From: Gorsachius magnificus
Taxonomy: Eukaryota; Chordata; Aves; Pelecaniformes; Ardeidae
NCBI GenBank assembly: GCA_034008185.1
Contig: CM067095.1
Coordinates: 5,192,610 to 5,256,609 of the forward strand
Length of the DNA stretch: 64,000 nucleotides
Direction: 5' to 3'
Within the stretch, counting starts at the first letter, position 1; each line of letters starts with the position of its first letter. This document shows positions 11,301 through 23,000 of this stretch, one piece after another. The position numbers and the translations under genes were made by a program. A model generated the notes under the pieces. That model saw only the letters and a program-made list of their open reading frames with translations. It did not search any database and was not told the origin of the DNA.

Positions 11301-13120
11301 ATAGCTACAGATCCCATCAGATGTTAAAGAAAGTTGCAGACGTATGATACCATTGCAGAGGATCTTTTTTACTGAAGTTCCTAAAGTCAAGTCAAGTACC
11401 TAGATTAACAAGCAAACAGCTTAATAAACTTGGAAGTTTTTTACCTAGTGAAATAAAGCTCCTACAGGCACTCTGTGCTTTGTAAACAGAGCACGTTTTC
11501 TTTGTCAGTAACACTACAAATTACTTTCCCTTCTCCCCTTTCCCCGAACACTCCCCAGCTCCTTTCTGCCTTGTTTCAGGAGGCAGACTGTGGTCTTCAG
11601 GAGAATTTCAGCACTGAATTAGGGCTTTTATAATACTTCAGTGCGGCAAATGTAGAATTTGGTCCCTGCATATTTCGGCTGTTTGGGGATACAGCAATGT
11701 TTTATGAAACCACACAAATTTTTTTTTAATATTTATGTATGTGTGTTTTGCTGGTTCAGATACCCACAGCTCCATTTTCTAATGCAAGCACAGCTAAAAT
11801 GCATAGCAGAAGCCAGGCTGGTGTGAGCTGATAGACCTGCTGCTCCAGCTTCAGAGTACAGCTGTCAGACCAGGTTGCCACATAAAAAGTGCTTTTAGTT
11901 TTGGAGCTATTCTGAGCCTATCAAGAGCTGTGTAAAAGTCTGGGGTAGTTTGTTTTGTTTTGCAGACACACATAAAGAAAGAAATTGCCTTTTGAATACA
12001 GTTAATCCATCAAACCCTCTGGCCTCCAGAAAAAGTCAGGGTGGTCTGAAATAGCTCAGGCTGCCTCGGTTTGCAGGCAGACAGAAAGTGTTCCCTTCTG
12101 GAAGGTATTTCAGCCCCCAGTCACTGCTGCTGTCATGAGCCAGTCTTCAACTTCTGACTAAAGCAAACCCAAGCAGACATCCACTGTGCAGGAGTTATGA
12201 TGTGAGAATACAGCAGACCCTGCTTGTGCTGGCACTTCCAGAACACACCCACGTTCTTTGGTAGGCTTTTATCTTTTTATACATCGTGAGTCTTAGGGAC
12301 ACGACACATTAAGCTTCAGTGTATAGTGGCCTAGATTTCAAAGATCTTTTGAGGAAAGCCTGTTGCACATGCTCCCTGGCAGTAGGTCATAAGAAAGGAA
12401 GTTATTTTAAAGAGTCCATCTGGAATATGATCTTTAATTACAGGCATCCTAGAGTGCTTCCTGACTTGATTCAGTTTGTGTCTTCTGTCATAAAGAATTC
12501 TAATGTTTCACCTCTCTTATGTCTTTCAGAGATGAGCAACATAACTTTGTTTAACTGGATATTTAACTAGGAAGTGTTTTTTCTGAGTATTTTATTTCTG
12601 ATTGTAAGACACTGTTTGGCTTAAGGTCAACAGTGGTGACAGTTAAACCCTCCTGCATCCTACAAATGCTTATGCAATTAGTGTGGTTCAACAAAGCATT
12701 TAAGCAAGTAATTAAATGAACAAATATTACCAGGGTCTGATCCACTAATCTAATGGGCCAAGTGAATTCCTTCATTTCAGTGGCTTTTCATCAAGTATAT
12801 TGGCTTCAACCAGGTTGCTCCCATGCTTGAACATTTTGCAACACTGGGACTCGGGATAACAGGGATAATTGTTTATCCTGAATGAATCCATTCTGCTATC
12901 ACACTTGGGTCACTAACATTGCATCTTTTGATATTTCTTTTGATGCAGGGATGACATGCAGTTGAAGACACCTCACAGTAAAATAAATGGACAGCCAAAA
13001 GGAATATCCAGGTTGGGTTCAACATCAAGTTCCCAGGGGACGCCTGTCAGCCCTGCTAGACACTCAAATGTTAAGAAGGTGTCTGGAGTTGGTGGAACAA
13101 CCTATGAAATTTCAGTGTAA
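2248..13120 (+). CDS. ZDHHC8: ZDHHC8 palmitoyltransferase, 3' part (last six coding exons)
   Basis: Spliced exons at 2248-2339, 4037-4169, 5118-5235, 5980-6089, 8958-9994 and 12949-13120 join in frame with GT-AG introns and give 553 codons plus TAA. The product is the cytoplasmic C-terminal tail of a DHHC protein S-acyltransferase, an enzyme that transfers palmitate to cysteines of membrane-associated proteins. Family landmarks in order: [16 protein letters not shown], the conserved segment after the last membrane helix; [80 protein letters not shown]; and a C-terminus ending GGTTYEISV. The tail is Ser/Pro-rich and probably disordered. The final I-S-V fits a class II PDZ ligand; DHHC5 and DHHC8 are known to bind PDZ partners such as GRIP1 and PICK1. 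Tail length and motifs fit ZDHHC8 better than its paralogue ZDHHC5. The catalytic DHHC exon is outside the window. Confidence 0.94.
2340..4036 (+). other. ZDHHC8: ZDHHC8 intron
   Basis: This intron runs GTAAGAG to ACCAG and contains no recognised gene. Its last 42 bases (3995-4036) are open in the reading frame, downstream of a second, pyrimidine-rich acceptor at 3993-3994. Confidence 0.8.
4037..4169 (+). CDS. ZDHHC8: ZDHHC8 exon: start of cytoplasmic tail
   Basis: The first base completes the split Arg codon, then TAC ATA GTT GAG CCC gives [20 protein letters not shown] followed by [24 protein letters not shown]. It ends CGG AGC AAG before GTAAGG (phase 0). [16 protein letters not shown] matches the DHHC5/8 tail, which fixes the acceptor at 4036. 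That acceptor is weak: the bases before it (GTTGAACAATTAACCAG) are purine-rich. A stronger-looking in-frame AG lies 42 bases upstream. Confidence 0.92.
4170..5117 (+). other. ZDHHC8: ZDHHC8 intron
   Basis: The intron runs GTAAGG to TTTTCAG. Apart from the 54-bp duplication near its start, no repeat or gene was recognised. The upstream exon's frame stays open to a TGA at 4401-4403. Confidence 0.85.
4173..4280 (+). repeat. 54-bp tandem duplication just inside a ZDHHC8 intron
   Basis: Two adjacent 54-base units (4173-4226 and 4227-4280) begin AGGCAGCCTTCAAGCACTGC and differ at four positions by eye. They begin three bases after the donor GT of the preceding exon. Because 54 is 18 codons and no stop interrupts, readthrough from the exon would give [18 protein letters not shown] followed by [18 protein letters not shown]. 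Each unit also contains an inverted repeat, CTTCAAG...CTTGAAG or its variant. Confidence 0.95.
5118..5235 (+). CDS. ZDHHC8: ZDHHC8 exon: proline-rich tail segment
   Basis: It begins TCT AAA ATT AGC after TTTTCAG and ends AGT GAA G before GTATAG (phase 1). It encodes [16 protein letters not shown], then PPLPPKGDP, a short proline-rich stretch that also occurs in mammalian ZDHHC8 at this point, then [14 protein letters not shown]. There are no membrane or catalytic elements. Confidence 0.92.
5236..5979 (+). other. ZDHHC8: ZDHHC8 intron
   Basis: AT-rich intron from GTATAG to a long pyrimidine tract (5953-5977) ending TTTTACAG. Nothing else was recognised. Confidence 0.85.
5980..6089 (+). CDS. 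ZDHHC8: ZDHHC8 exon: [14 protein letters not shown] segment
   Basis: It completes the split Gly/Glu junction as GAA GGT GGC and ends GCT GAG CAG before GTGAGT (phase 0). It encodes [20 protein letters not shown] followed by [17 protein letters not shown]. The PTPAMYK.RPAF core is diagnostic for the DHHC5/8 tail. Confidence 0.93.
6090..8957 (+). other. ZDHHC8: ZDHHC8 intron
   Basis: A 2.9-kb intron from GTGAGT to GTTTTAG. No exon was recognised. A short old-repeat signature may lie near 6790-6830 (GTTTGAAAATCACTGGTCTAG), but it is too short to classify. A perfect 17-bp tandem duplication occupies 7617-7650. Confidence 0.8.
7617..7650. repeat. Perfect 17-bp tandem duplication
   Basis: CAATTTTCTAGTAGTCA occurs twice back to back (7617-7633 and 7634-7650) with no mismatch, inside a ZDHHC8 intron. 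The identity suggests a recent slippage or duplication event. Confidence 0.97.
8958..9994 (+). CDS. ZDHHC8: ZDHHC8 large tail exon
   Basis: It starts ATC ACC ATG after GTTTTAG and ends TCG CAA AG before GTATGT (phase 2), giving 345 codons. The tail is Ser/Thr/Pro-rich and probably disordered. Recognisable blocks in order: [87 protein letters not shown] (a short charged, probably helical segment follows), [46 protein letters not shown] and [12 protein letters not shown]. All align with ZDHHC8. The frame stays open into the next intron as far as 10220. Confidence 0.95.
9995..12948 (+). other. ZDHHC8: Last ZDHHC8 intron
   Basis: A 2.95-kb intron from GTATGT to GATGCAG. No exon or clear transposon was recognised. 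The first 226 bases are open in the upstream exon's frame and end at a TAA at 10218-10220. Confidence 0.8.
12949..13120 (+). CDS. ZDHHC8: ZDHHC8 last coding exon with PDZ-ligand C-terminus
   Basis: The first G completes AGG; then GAT GAC ATG CAG encodes [20 protein letters not shown], followed by [20 protein letters not shown] and [16 protein letters not shown], then TAA at 13118-13120. The last 13 residues are essentially the invariant DHHC5/8 C-terminus. The terminal I-x-V fits a class II PDZ-binding motif. Confidence 0.96.
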
Positions 13121-13307
13121 AATAAAATTAATTAAAAATAAAGAGCCATCCACTCAGCCAGCCATGAAGCTAGGAGCACTGTGAAGACTCAAATAACAAC
13201 AAAGAAGGAGCAGCAGCAGCCGGCCACTCTCCTTTTCTTGTTTTGGGTTTGTTCGGTTTCATCTTTCTCTTTTGGCCAAAAACCAGCTGCAGCCTTATTC
13301 TTGAGGG

Positions 13308-13313
13308 AATAAA
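13308..13313 (+). promoter_or_regulatory. Candidate ZDHHC8 poly(A) signal
   Basis: Canonical AATAAA 188 bases after the stop codon, with TTGTAC following. It is the first plausibly spaced signal for a short isoform. Confidence 0.4.
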
Positions 13314-13798
13314 ATTGTACAGTCCATCAGACTCTTCCTGAACTGACAGGCGGGAACTGGCTACGACTTAACACCACAACCCCAGAGCAGATTTCTTTCA
13401 TGCAAGAGAGTGCTAAAGCCATTGTGCGTGCGTCTGTCCAACAAACCTGTTGTGTACCAGTTGTGCTGTGAAAAAGTACAGTCAGTCCAGGATCATTCAG
13501 TTTCTCCCATGCCCCTTCCCAGTTCTTCTGGCCGGCAATGTCAGAGGCCCAACTGCTGTTTTCCTACCAACATGAAAAGCAGGCTCCCTGTGCTGTGCAG
13601 TCGGCGTGTGTGAGAACTGCTCTGTGTCCCCGAGGCACTGCAGGTCGGGTTCTTCTTCCTGGGAAGGAGCAAGGCAAGGGCACTTGGGCCACGAACGCCC
13701 TGTCGTCTTTAAAAGCCTCCCTGGTCCCAGATGGGAGCAGGAGAAAGGATAGCAACAGCTTCTCACTGTCTGCCGTTTGCCTCCCTGTGTGTGCAATT

Positions 13799-13838
13799 GT
13801 GTGTGTGTGTGTGTGTGCGTGCGCGCACACGTGTGTGT
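13799..13838. repeat. Alternating purine-pyrimidine tract (GT/GC/AC)
   Basis: Forty bases of unbroken purine-pyrimidine alternation: (GT)n, then GCGTGCGCGCACAC, then (GT)n. The central GCGCGC makes this a strong Z-DNA candidate. It probably lies in the ZDHHC8 3' UTR or just downstream. Confidence 0.9.
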
Positions 13839-15437
13839 TCGTCTCTCGTGGAAAAGGACCGCAACACCAGTAAGGATCTTCCACTCTGACCTCTTGCTCC
13901 CTCTGGTTTTTAAAGGCTTCTCTGACTCAGAAACAAAACCAAGCAGATAAGAAAGGAAATGTTTGGATGGGAACATGTTTTAAACAGCCGTCAGCTGCTT
14001 TCCCTGCACCCTCCTTATTACCTGTTGGATTTAGGCAATAACATGGTTTACTGCCTTGCCCTGGTGCCGTCTGTGTAATCCTGCAGCAAGGTTATCGTGA
14101 TCTGTTGAATTTACAGTGTGTGTAACTGAGCCAAGCGTACATCTAAAGGATATAAATTTTCTGTCTGCCTAATTACTAGCACATTCCCTCTGGTCTTCAA
14201 TACTGTTAGACAAAGGATTTTCCATTTGGGTTTTTTCCCCGGGGGAACAACTTTTTAAAATATTGATCAAATCCATTTAACATTCTGAGGTTTCCTGTCT
14301 CCAGAAAACTACATATACTTTGTTGGATTTAAAAAGAACTTTACTATAAAAAACAAGAAAGAGGTGCATTACTTTTGTCACAAATTTGAGGACTCTGGCA
14401 AAGCTAATTTTGGGACAAATGGAATTTTTTTTTCCTTTTCTCCATTCCTTATCTTCTTTTCCTTCCCATTCAGTTACCACCTCAGAAGTCAAAAGTACTG
14501 AGATCTGGACCAGTGCTAACTAGCCAGATCATGTGTGCAATTAAGAATATCATGAGCGACTGTTGCCAAAGTCACTAAACCCAATTATTTATCACTGAGC
14601 CAGTCAGCATACGAAACCTCGACTTCCCACATGGTTCTCCTGGTGAATAGTTTTTACTAGAGAGCTAAATTAATCATTTTTCAGGATATTTGTTTCAAGG
14701 GGTTGAATCCTTTTCAGTCCTTGACTATAATGGAGAGCTCTCCAGATATTTGGTAGCAATTCAGAATGTATTGATAACATCTTACTTGTTTTCATGTATG
14801 TTGAGATTAATTATTCCAGAAGGCAAATATTTACCTCAGTTTTGCCTGGTTAAAATTTATCTTTTGACTTGATAAATCTTGACATCTGCTGCAATACATG
14901 CTTATTATGTCCCTTGTATATCACATCATTTTTTGGAGAGGAAGGTTGAAGAGAACATAAGTTAATCATCTCTCTGTGTAATGCTCTATGTTGCCTGAAG
15001 GGAGAAACCTGGAAAGCAATGCAGCTTCAATAGGCCAAAGTTACGAGAGACTGAACCAGAAACCAGTGTGCATTTTATTGCCTTGATGATATTTTAAATG
15101 CCTACTGTAGGGACATTGCAGAGCAGAGAAGCAATAGTTTTTCTATGCAGATTTGCTCGCTGGCATGTAGAATATTATCTGTCGGTACCAGAAGGATGCT
15201 GGCAAACCAGATCAGGTACAGACGGAGCAATATATATTAAAAGACTGGATGGGCTGGCTGATGAGATGATTTAAAGGGCTAAAAACACGTCACTGGCTAA
15301 GCAATGAAGTGGAAATTGAATATCATAATTTTACAAACATGTTAGTTAAAAGATGTAAAACCAAAGGTAAATCAAAGAGTTGTCACTGGTAACCAATGGT
15401 CTACATTTAGAAGGGGACAGAAAAGGTGGAGGGGAAG

Positions 15438-15590
15438 GGGCAGTGGAATAGTCTTCCAAGGCAGAGTATTGGAGACTAACTATTTAGAACATTCAAACTG
15501 TATTTGGACAAGTTATTAAAAAAATTCCTGTGAGAGGTGAGCCTGCAGGGGCAAGGGGCTAGACCAGATGGCCTTATAAATTTCTTCCAT
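15438..15590 (+). repeat. Ancient CR1/L3-like LINE 3' UTR fragment
   Basis: The segment order GGCAGTGGAATAGTC, CAAGGCAGAGTATTGGAGAC, ATTCAAACTGTATTTGGACA, CAAGGGGCTAGACCAGATGG, CCTTATAAATTTCTTCCATC follows the conserved CR1/L3 3' UTR: 'gtggagtctcc', 'attcaaaactggacaag', 'ggactagatgacct', 'tcccttccaa'. It is highly diverged and in plus orientation. Confidence 0.55.
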
Positions 15591-17000
15591 CTTTTACTGT
15601 TATTAATCTGCAACTCTGCCCTGATGTTAACTCCTCAGGAAGATGCAGTACTTCCTCAAGGACTGGAATTCACTCTGGTGCATAGAGTATCACAAGACTT
15701 ACTTGTTTTTAAAGTATCACGTATGCCATTTGTCAGCCCTGAAAAAGAGGGAATGAGACACACTGAATTTGGGCTAGGGAGCTAGACAAGGGCACATTTT
15801 ATCATGTATCTTTGAATACGTACATGAAATTCATGCAAGCAAGGCTGAAAATTTGCACCAGTGTAATATTTGAGATTTGCATCCCAGTGATGCTCCACTT
15901 TGATCGTTCTTTCTCCTACATTTATAAACAAAAAAGCTACTGAGGAACTTGAAGGGCCGAAGAGCCTTTGAAGTTAACTACATTAGTTCATGAGAGAATT
16001 TCTCAGTAAGACTAAACACAGTATTGTGTGTATAAAGCACTAATATCCAGGGTTATTTTGACATAGTTCACAAGGGGTGAGGGAAGAAAGAATGAATGCA
16101 CTGTGTCATTACAGGTTCAGATGTAAGGATTATATATTTTGTGAGTAGTTTTGCCCACAGTTGAGAGACATTTGACTTGTTAATAGGTTTACAATGGTAC
16201 CAAAGTATTTTTTTTTTTTCCTTTGGAGGTTTGCATATAATTCAGTGCACATAGCCTGGAGTAAATTATTCAAATCTTCTGAAAGAATAATCTAAGCAGA
16301 ACTGTTAACAGGAGATTGCATGCAGCAAATCCAGCCTCATTTCCAGCCAAGGCACTGAACTTGCAGCTATTTTCTCATAAATGTAAGTGTCTGTTTCCAT
16401 AGCTCCTGTTGCAGGACTGGGAACCTATTTATTAAGTTTAATTTTGGAGCAGAAACCAGCCCATGTTAAAGTATAGTTCTTCAAACAGTTTACAGATTAG
16501 CAGTGAGGTTTTTCTGCTCAAATAGTCTCAGTTTTTACACACTGCAGGCCAAATCTTCAGCTGGTGGAAATTGGTGTGGCTCCATCAAAGCTCATTTAAG
16601 TGATGCTAATTTACAGGAGGTGGGGATCAGCCATGAAAATCCAGCACAAGTTAACACATCTTGTAAAGTAGCTTCTTTATTTTTGTCATGTTTATTTCAT
16701 ATTTCAGAAGTCTTAAATCTTTTCAACATGTTTTTCTTTTTAGCTGTGGATTGTATTACTTATTTAAGAAACAGCAATAGTTTTTGCTTGGTTTATGCAT
16801 CAATTTTCATTGCATATTGCATTTTATTAGCTGTTCGTCCCCTGTCCATACACTCCCATTTAGCCTCCAGGTTTTCATTGTAGTACAATCTGCCTTGAAA
16901 AGTTGGATCTCTGTATCTTTAATTGTATAATATATTGAGTATTATGAAATTAAACGTACCTTACTACATGGGTGGGAGAGAGAGGAAATATTTTTACTTG

Positions 17001-20000
17001 AAGCCTTAATATTTTCTTTTTTTACTACTTTGTTTGTTGACCTCATAGGAAAGTCCGAATAGCAAAGACTTTGAAACTCTGGGCCAAATACTGCACTGAT
17101 ATACAACCAGCATTTGGCCCCCTATGTCAAAACTGGATGCAGACATAACCTGAAGTGAACAAGGGAAAAAGCCTCAGGGTGGCGTATTTTCCTGAAGGTC
17201 ATTAATACAGTCTCAAAATGTGTCTGTAAGCAAGTACATTAAAGAAGTCTTCAAGTCTTGAATTTTTAAGAAAGGTGATAGCAGGAACCGCCCTAATATC
17301 TGACATCTGCATTTTCTTTTTAAATTAAAACAAAACAAAATAAATGTAATTACTTAGTTTGGTTTAAGTCAGCTCTAAGGGTTGCACAGAGCTATGTTAG
17401 TAGCCATGTGCAGCAAATGAACTGTGTTGTGTTGCTGTTCTAAAATTGCTAATCAAGCATAATGTTATGTCAACTTGGCCTAAGATAATCACCTCATGGG
17501 CGTTATAATGGACGTTCCTCAGATGATGCCTATTCTCCTATAAGCCTAATGTGGAAATTGCAATGTGGTTTTCTTTGGACTATATCTGTGGTCCAGACTA
17601 GAGGTATAGATATAGATATATATATTCAATATTTTTTTTGTGTGGGAAAGATGGGGTCAAGGTTGCTGTCTCTGACAGTCTGGAAAGTTAATGTTGAAAC
17701 GTTTTTATGGTCTGTATTTCACCTGTTCTGCCACCTTGAATTGTTGGAATGTATCCGTGCAGGCTTTGTGGAGCTCTGTCTGTAATCTTTTTTGTGGCTC
17801 TCGTAATACATATATATTTTTTAAACCTTTGAGTCACTTCAGTATTTTAAAGCGTCTGGTTGTCCCCAATGAGTTACACTTCAGATGCATTTGTTTGCCA
17901 AGATGGTTCATGGTGCGCTGCCCTTTTTCACTTCCACTTGTGCAAAACGTGAACTGAAACCGTAGAACTGGAAAGGCCAGTTCTAGTGCAAAATCTGCAG
18001 GTGACAAAATATTAAAAGAAGTGATTGCAGGTTAAGTCTCATTTTCAAGGTGCTTATGGTAGAGTAGAAAGTATGCTGAGTCTTTAAAAGAGTGTCTCCT
18101 AGTTGTGACCAATAGATCGTGCTTGTGAGGCCACAGTAAGTGGTCCATGAAACAACACTAAATGAAGTTTTCTATACTATTTTTTATTAAAATTGTGGGG
18201 TTAACAGGGATCCTGTGGTCCAGCACAATTGTGAATCATTACCACAGAGTAACTGTGGAAAAAATGTTATGTTGGTATTTGTTAAAATGTTCTATCCAGG
18301 ATGTCTGGATTTATATGTCCCAAAGATGTACAATTTGTAATCTATCTTCATCTATCTATCCGTTTCTAGTCTTTGAAAATACGTCCGTTTGATCTCTCAG
18401 ACTGGCTTACAACACACACAGTTGCCAAGCCCTCCTAACAGCAGCTGCTGCAGGATTTCTGATGCCATAATTTCCATATATAGGCTAATTACATTAAGCA
18501 AGGATCCATTCAAGCATGTTCATTATGAACGCCAGTCATATTTGTGTGCTGCCGTGTCTTTACATGGCAGAGATTACCTTATATATAAAATGGCCAAAAA
18601 CGTAATCACCAGGCTCCATTGATGTTGGCTACATCAAACAGAATTATATAAGCTCATGATCTGTTTCAGTACATTTTATTTAAAGACATCTTGGCTTACA
18701 GCGATCTTGGCTTTCCTCTCTCTAAGCAATGGATAAATTATCCAAGTTTGTATTCATTTCTCCATTATTGTTGTTTTTTATTCTGCAGGATGTTTCAGTT
18801 CACATTTTGGAACATAATAAGGACAGACAAAGGGAACAATTTTACAGGTGAATATACCTTTTAAGAGAGGAGGAGGTTTGTAATAAATAGGTTAGAATTA
18901 CTGTCAAAATAGGTTTTGTTCATCTTGTCACAATAACTTGAATTTTAAAGTAAGGCTTATTTCACAGCTGATATCTCTGTAACCCTGAAACATTTTAAAA
19001 ATGTCTTGGTTAGACATTTCAAATTATATGAAGAAATACAATCTACTTTTACAGATTAAAAACAGTCCTAGAGAAGTGATGGTACATTTTACAGTGCCTT
19101 ATATATATGTGTATATATATATATGTATATATATAATGCCTATATGTATATAATGTATACATAACTGTGTACATATATTCAAGTAAAACTAGTTACAGGT
19201 GTCCCTATCTGATGTATTTTAAATGGAACTGATCTGTGTTGACAGAATAAAAAATGGTTGTATCAGCAGCAAAATACAAAACCAAAAATACTTACTAATA
19301 CCTAAACAAATAAAATAGACTGGAAACAGTGTTTCTGCCAGTGGTTATGTTCCAGGCTATGGAAGACTGGGTAGGTAGACCCACCATTTTAAGGGATATT
19401 TGGAGAAAAGGGAAAGCAGTGATGGAAGCTTGGAGAAAGTGGAGAATATGTAAGAGCATGAGGGATGCCTGAAAGTACCCCAGTACTCAGACCAATAAAC
19501 AAGAGGTGCAGGAGGAGGGGATAGGCTGTCTTTCAGGGGAAGGTGAGACCTTAGACAAGCCATCAGAAATGGCCTCAAACAAGTGGCCTTGAGAAAACTG
19601 GCTCTTGGCCATGACAAGAAGAATATGGGCAAACGGATTCCTTCCCCTCCAAGTAATTTTTTTTTCTGCCAACAGGGATGCAATACTCATGACTCTAGCT
19701 AGATATGGAATAGGGACTTTTGCAAAGCTTCAGACAGTGGATCTTATCTAGAAAGAGAAAAGTGGCTTCTGTAGAAAAGACTCTCATCTCATGACAGTAA
19801 GGAAGATTATTCATGTTTCCTTTCTCTTACAAATTATTTCATGCTGTGTTGTCATTCTGTCCACCTTTTACGTTTGCATCCCTTGTGTGGATTTTTCAGA
19901 CAGTAATTTTGCCATTTATTTGCAAGGAATATAAAGCACTGACATAGCCCATCCATATGGTATTAGATCTAGAACATACCTGGCCTGAGATGGACAGCAT

Positions 20001-23000
20001 ACAAAGCTATGTGAGCACTGTGGGCAATGCTGAAGTTCACTAATACTTCTAGACTGTGTTAAGACACTCTGTCTATCCAGTCCTCATTAATCAAACTAAT
20101 TTCTGCATTCGTGGGCATAAGCCAGTTTGATCAGATTATATGGCAGAAGTGCACAACATAACTTATGCAGCAGATTTTGCCAGTTCATGAGCTTTTCTAG
20201 GAGTTTAGCTGCATTTTAGAATAGCAGGGGTACCACAGGTAAGTCTTGTATTTTAAAAAGTAGTCCCTTTCTCAAATAAAATGAATTTACAAATATGAGT
20301 AATTAAAAACCTTCCTTTCAGCAGACCTTGTGAAGTATCGGCCATGTAAAATCCACTGAGGGCCACTGAAAGAAATAATAGGAAAGATGGGTCTGATTAG
20401 CTGGAGAAAGGGCAATGCTTGGACCTTTTAAGGGAAAAAGTAGCCTTCCATACAAATGAAGCACCGTTGCTTAGTTAGCACTGTTGTTTTGGAATCAATG
20501 CCCATGAATTTGGGTTCAGTAAATCCTGTCATTACACACAGTCAGCAGCAGGGACTCAATGTAGGGGTTTCAACACCAAATTCACAAGTCTTGAATACTC
20601 GATATGAACACCTAAAATGAGAAATCCTGTTTTCAGACTGGCACGATAACAGATTAAGCTCATGAATGCCATGCCAAGCTCACACTGAAATCTTAGCTCC
20701 CCTGAAATCAATGATAGTTTTTCGTTTAATATTAATGTAGCCTTATTATACTCAAGGTGCCATTGGGAGTGGCACCTGCAGGAATTTGCTCATTGCTGTA
20801 GTTCACTGACATTAGCACTTCTTCAAGCCTCTAACTTGGAGCAAATCAAATACTTGTCATCTTTTTTCCCACAACAGGGGACAAAGAGGACAAATTTCAT
20901 AAACATCCCATTTTTGGGCCAACTGTATTTTTAATGGAGTTTCTGTCCCTACTACTGAGAACTTAGGTAAATATTCTTCATGTAGGCGTTTCTGAGTGGC
21001 AGGCAGCAAGGGGGAATTTGGGTTGACTGGTAAAGCAGCAACATGGTGCTCTCCTGCCTTCTGGCTTGTCCTTTCACGCAGTGTGCAGGTAAGTGGCTCC
21101 TGGGCAGTGGTTTCCTCCCGCATTCACTGCTTCAATGGATATGAGGTGGACGGTTCCTGCGTGTGCCAGTTGCAAAGCACACCTCCCTGCTACGGAGCAT
21201 ACATGTTGAAAGCCTCTTTCAGTTTTGTAGGTGCAAGGCACATGGGGATCTTTGGATCAAAGATGACTGTGGAAGCTCACAAAATGGCATTATAATCTGG
21301 TTTTAGTCCTGGACACAGGTGATTTAGTGGAATACAGCTTTACTGTCAGCTTTTTCTCTTGTACAGTCATTTGAACAGATGGTGAAAGGGGTTTTGTTGT
21401 TGGGTTTTTTTTTATATAAATACAAACCATGCTACTTTTTCTTAGGAAAAGCTCACCTTGTGGAAACGGCAGTGTCTGCATAAATTCAGTGAGTAACAGC
21501 ATGATCCTATTTTTTCAGCCTGAATATTATGAATCTGTCTGGCCTTGGGATCAGCCCTTACTGTCTTACTGACAGATATCTAAAATAACAGACTTAAAAC
21601 CAGAGAAGTAAGTAGTTATAAATAGGTGGTACTTGGTTATGACTAATTTTTCAGAAACACTATGACATAATGCAGACAAACTGCTCTGTTGTTGGCCACA
21701 ATATCAAAATGCACGTGTTTTGCACTGCTGTCTTTCTGGCAGCTTCGCAGTGTTAAGCTATGATTTGCAGTAAGAGATGTAGCAGTTCAATGTTCAGCTG
21801 GAAACACGGGCTGCACTTAAGGCACAGGAATGGGCTTCAGGCATTTTGGCACCAGTTCCTGGCTCCACCACAAATTACTGCTGACTCGTACATCTTTCCA
21901 TGCCTCTTTGCTCCATGTCAGATGGGGATGCAACTTCCTGACCTCACAAATGTGTTGTGTTTGTGAGAGGCTCAAACGATCATTCTGCGGTCGGCTGTGT
22001 AGCTGGAGCCAAGCAGATGCATCCCATAGGTATCCAGGAGCCATAAGGCAGATTTGGGGTACATTTAAGCTCAAATAAAAGCATCACTCCAGGTCATGTT
22101 CTTGGGGAGGAAGTTTTTGGGTGTTTGTGTGATGGGTGTTGCTGACAGTAGCTTTGGTCTTTCGCACTGACTTTGGAAATCTGTTTTAGTAAATATATGA
22201 AAGACATTTCTGCCTTGATGCTTCCCTTGACCTCCTGCATATTTCCTTATAATCCAAACCCTGTGCATAATACCCACACAGCACAATTCTCATTCCAAGA
22301 GACCATATGCTTCATTGCCTTAGCAATTCCTCTTTTCCCTGCCTGCTTATTGGAATACTTGTGTATACATATAATAATAATGAAAATTACTGAGCAGAAA
22401 TACAGTAAAAGAAGTAGCTGTAGGTTGGGAGTGACCTCAAAAAGGGGGGACGCTGCAATGTGCTGTTGCGGCACAGAACACAGTGAGAGCTGACTTTCTC
22501 AGCCATTGACGTGTTGTGGGCTGCTGAGGAAATACAGCCTTCTACATTTTTTCTTGAGAGCCAGGACTAAGCTGCTATGCTGCCATGAGAACACTGTTAC
22601 TAATTCCTGTCTCTTTAGTGTTTTAATGTTGTGCAGAAATGCATATCTATTTATCTACATACAGTATTCATAGCACATGAAGATTATCAAGGAAGGAATA
22701 ATGTCTATAAGTGCACAAAAGAATTCCTTTGCTAGTATGGTCTTTTACTCAATAGTACCTTTCTAATAAAGGGGCAGGAAACAGTTAGAAATGATTAATC
22801 ACTGGGATTTTTAACACAGGAAAGCACATCCTGCTTTAAGGGATGGGAAGATTAGGTGTGTGCATGTGTAAACAGAAGTTGCATGAGTTTATTTAACTGT
22901 ATAGACAAAATAAATATATTTATTTCCACTTCCACTGAAGCACAGAATAGCTACATTTTTCAATCCTGTAAAACCTTCATAAGAAAATATACCATAGTAA

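Larger units (their letters stand above)
13121..17000 (+). other. ZDHHC8: Probable ZDHHC8 3' UTR and downstream DNA
   Basis: No ORF of interest was seen. Candidate poly(A) signals are AATAAA at 13308-13313 and ATTAAA at 16949-16954. Two further AATAAA hexamers at 13121 and 13137 lie directly after the stop codon and are unlikely to be used. Mammalian ZDHHC8 has a long 3' UTR, so the transcript may run past 13.3 kb, but its end cannot be set from sequence alone. The stretch contains a Z-DNA-type dinucleotide tract and an old CR1 fragment. Confidence 0.5.

Noticed and set aside
12853..12878. Near match to the I-SceI homing-endonuclease site (GGGATAACAGGG, then ATAAT) plus a small hairpin GGATAA-TTGT-TTATCC
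   Set aside because: It has an extra base and flanking mismatches, and there is no homing-endonuclease gene or intron. It is most simply chance in a ZDHHC8 intron.
13497..13976. 159-codon minus-strand ORF over the GT/GC repeat
   Set aside because: It is largely made of Thr-His repeats from the dinucleotide tract, with no homology.
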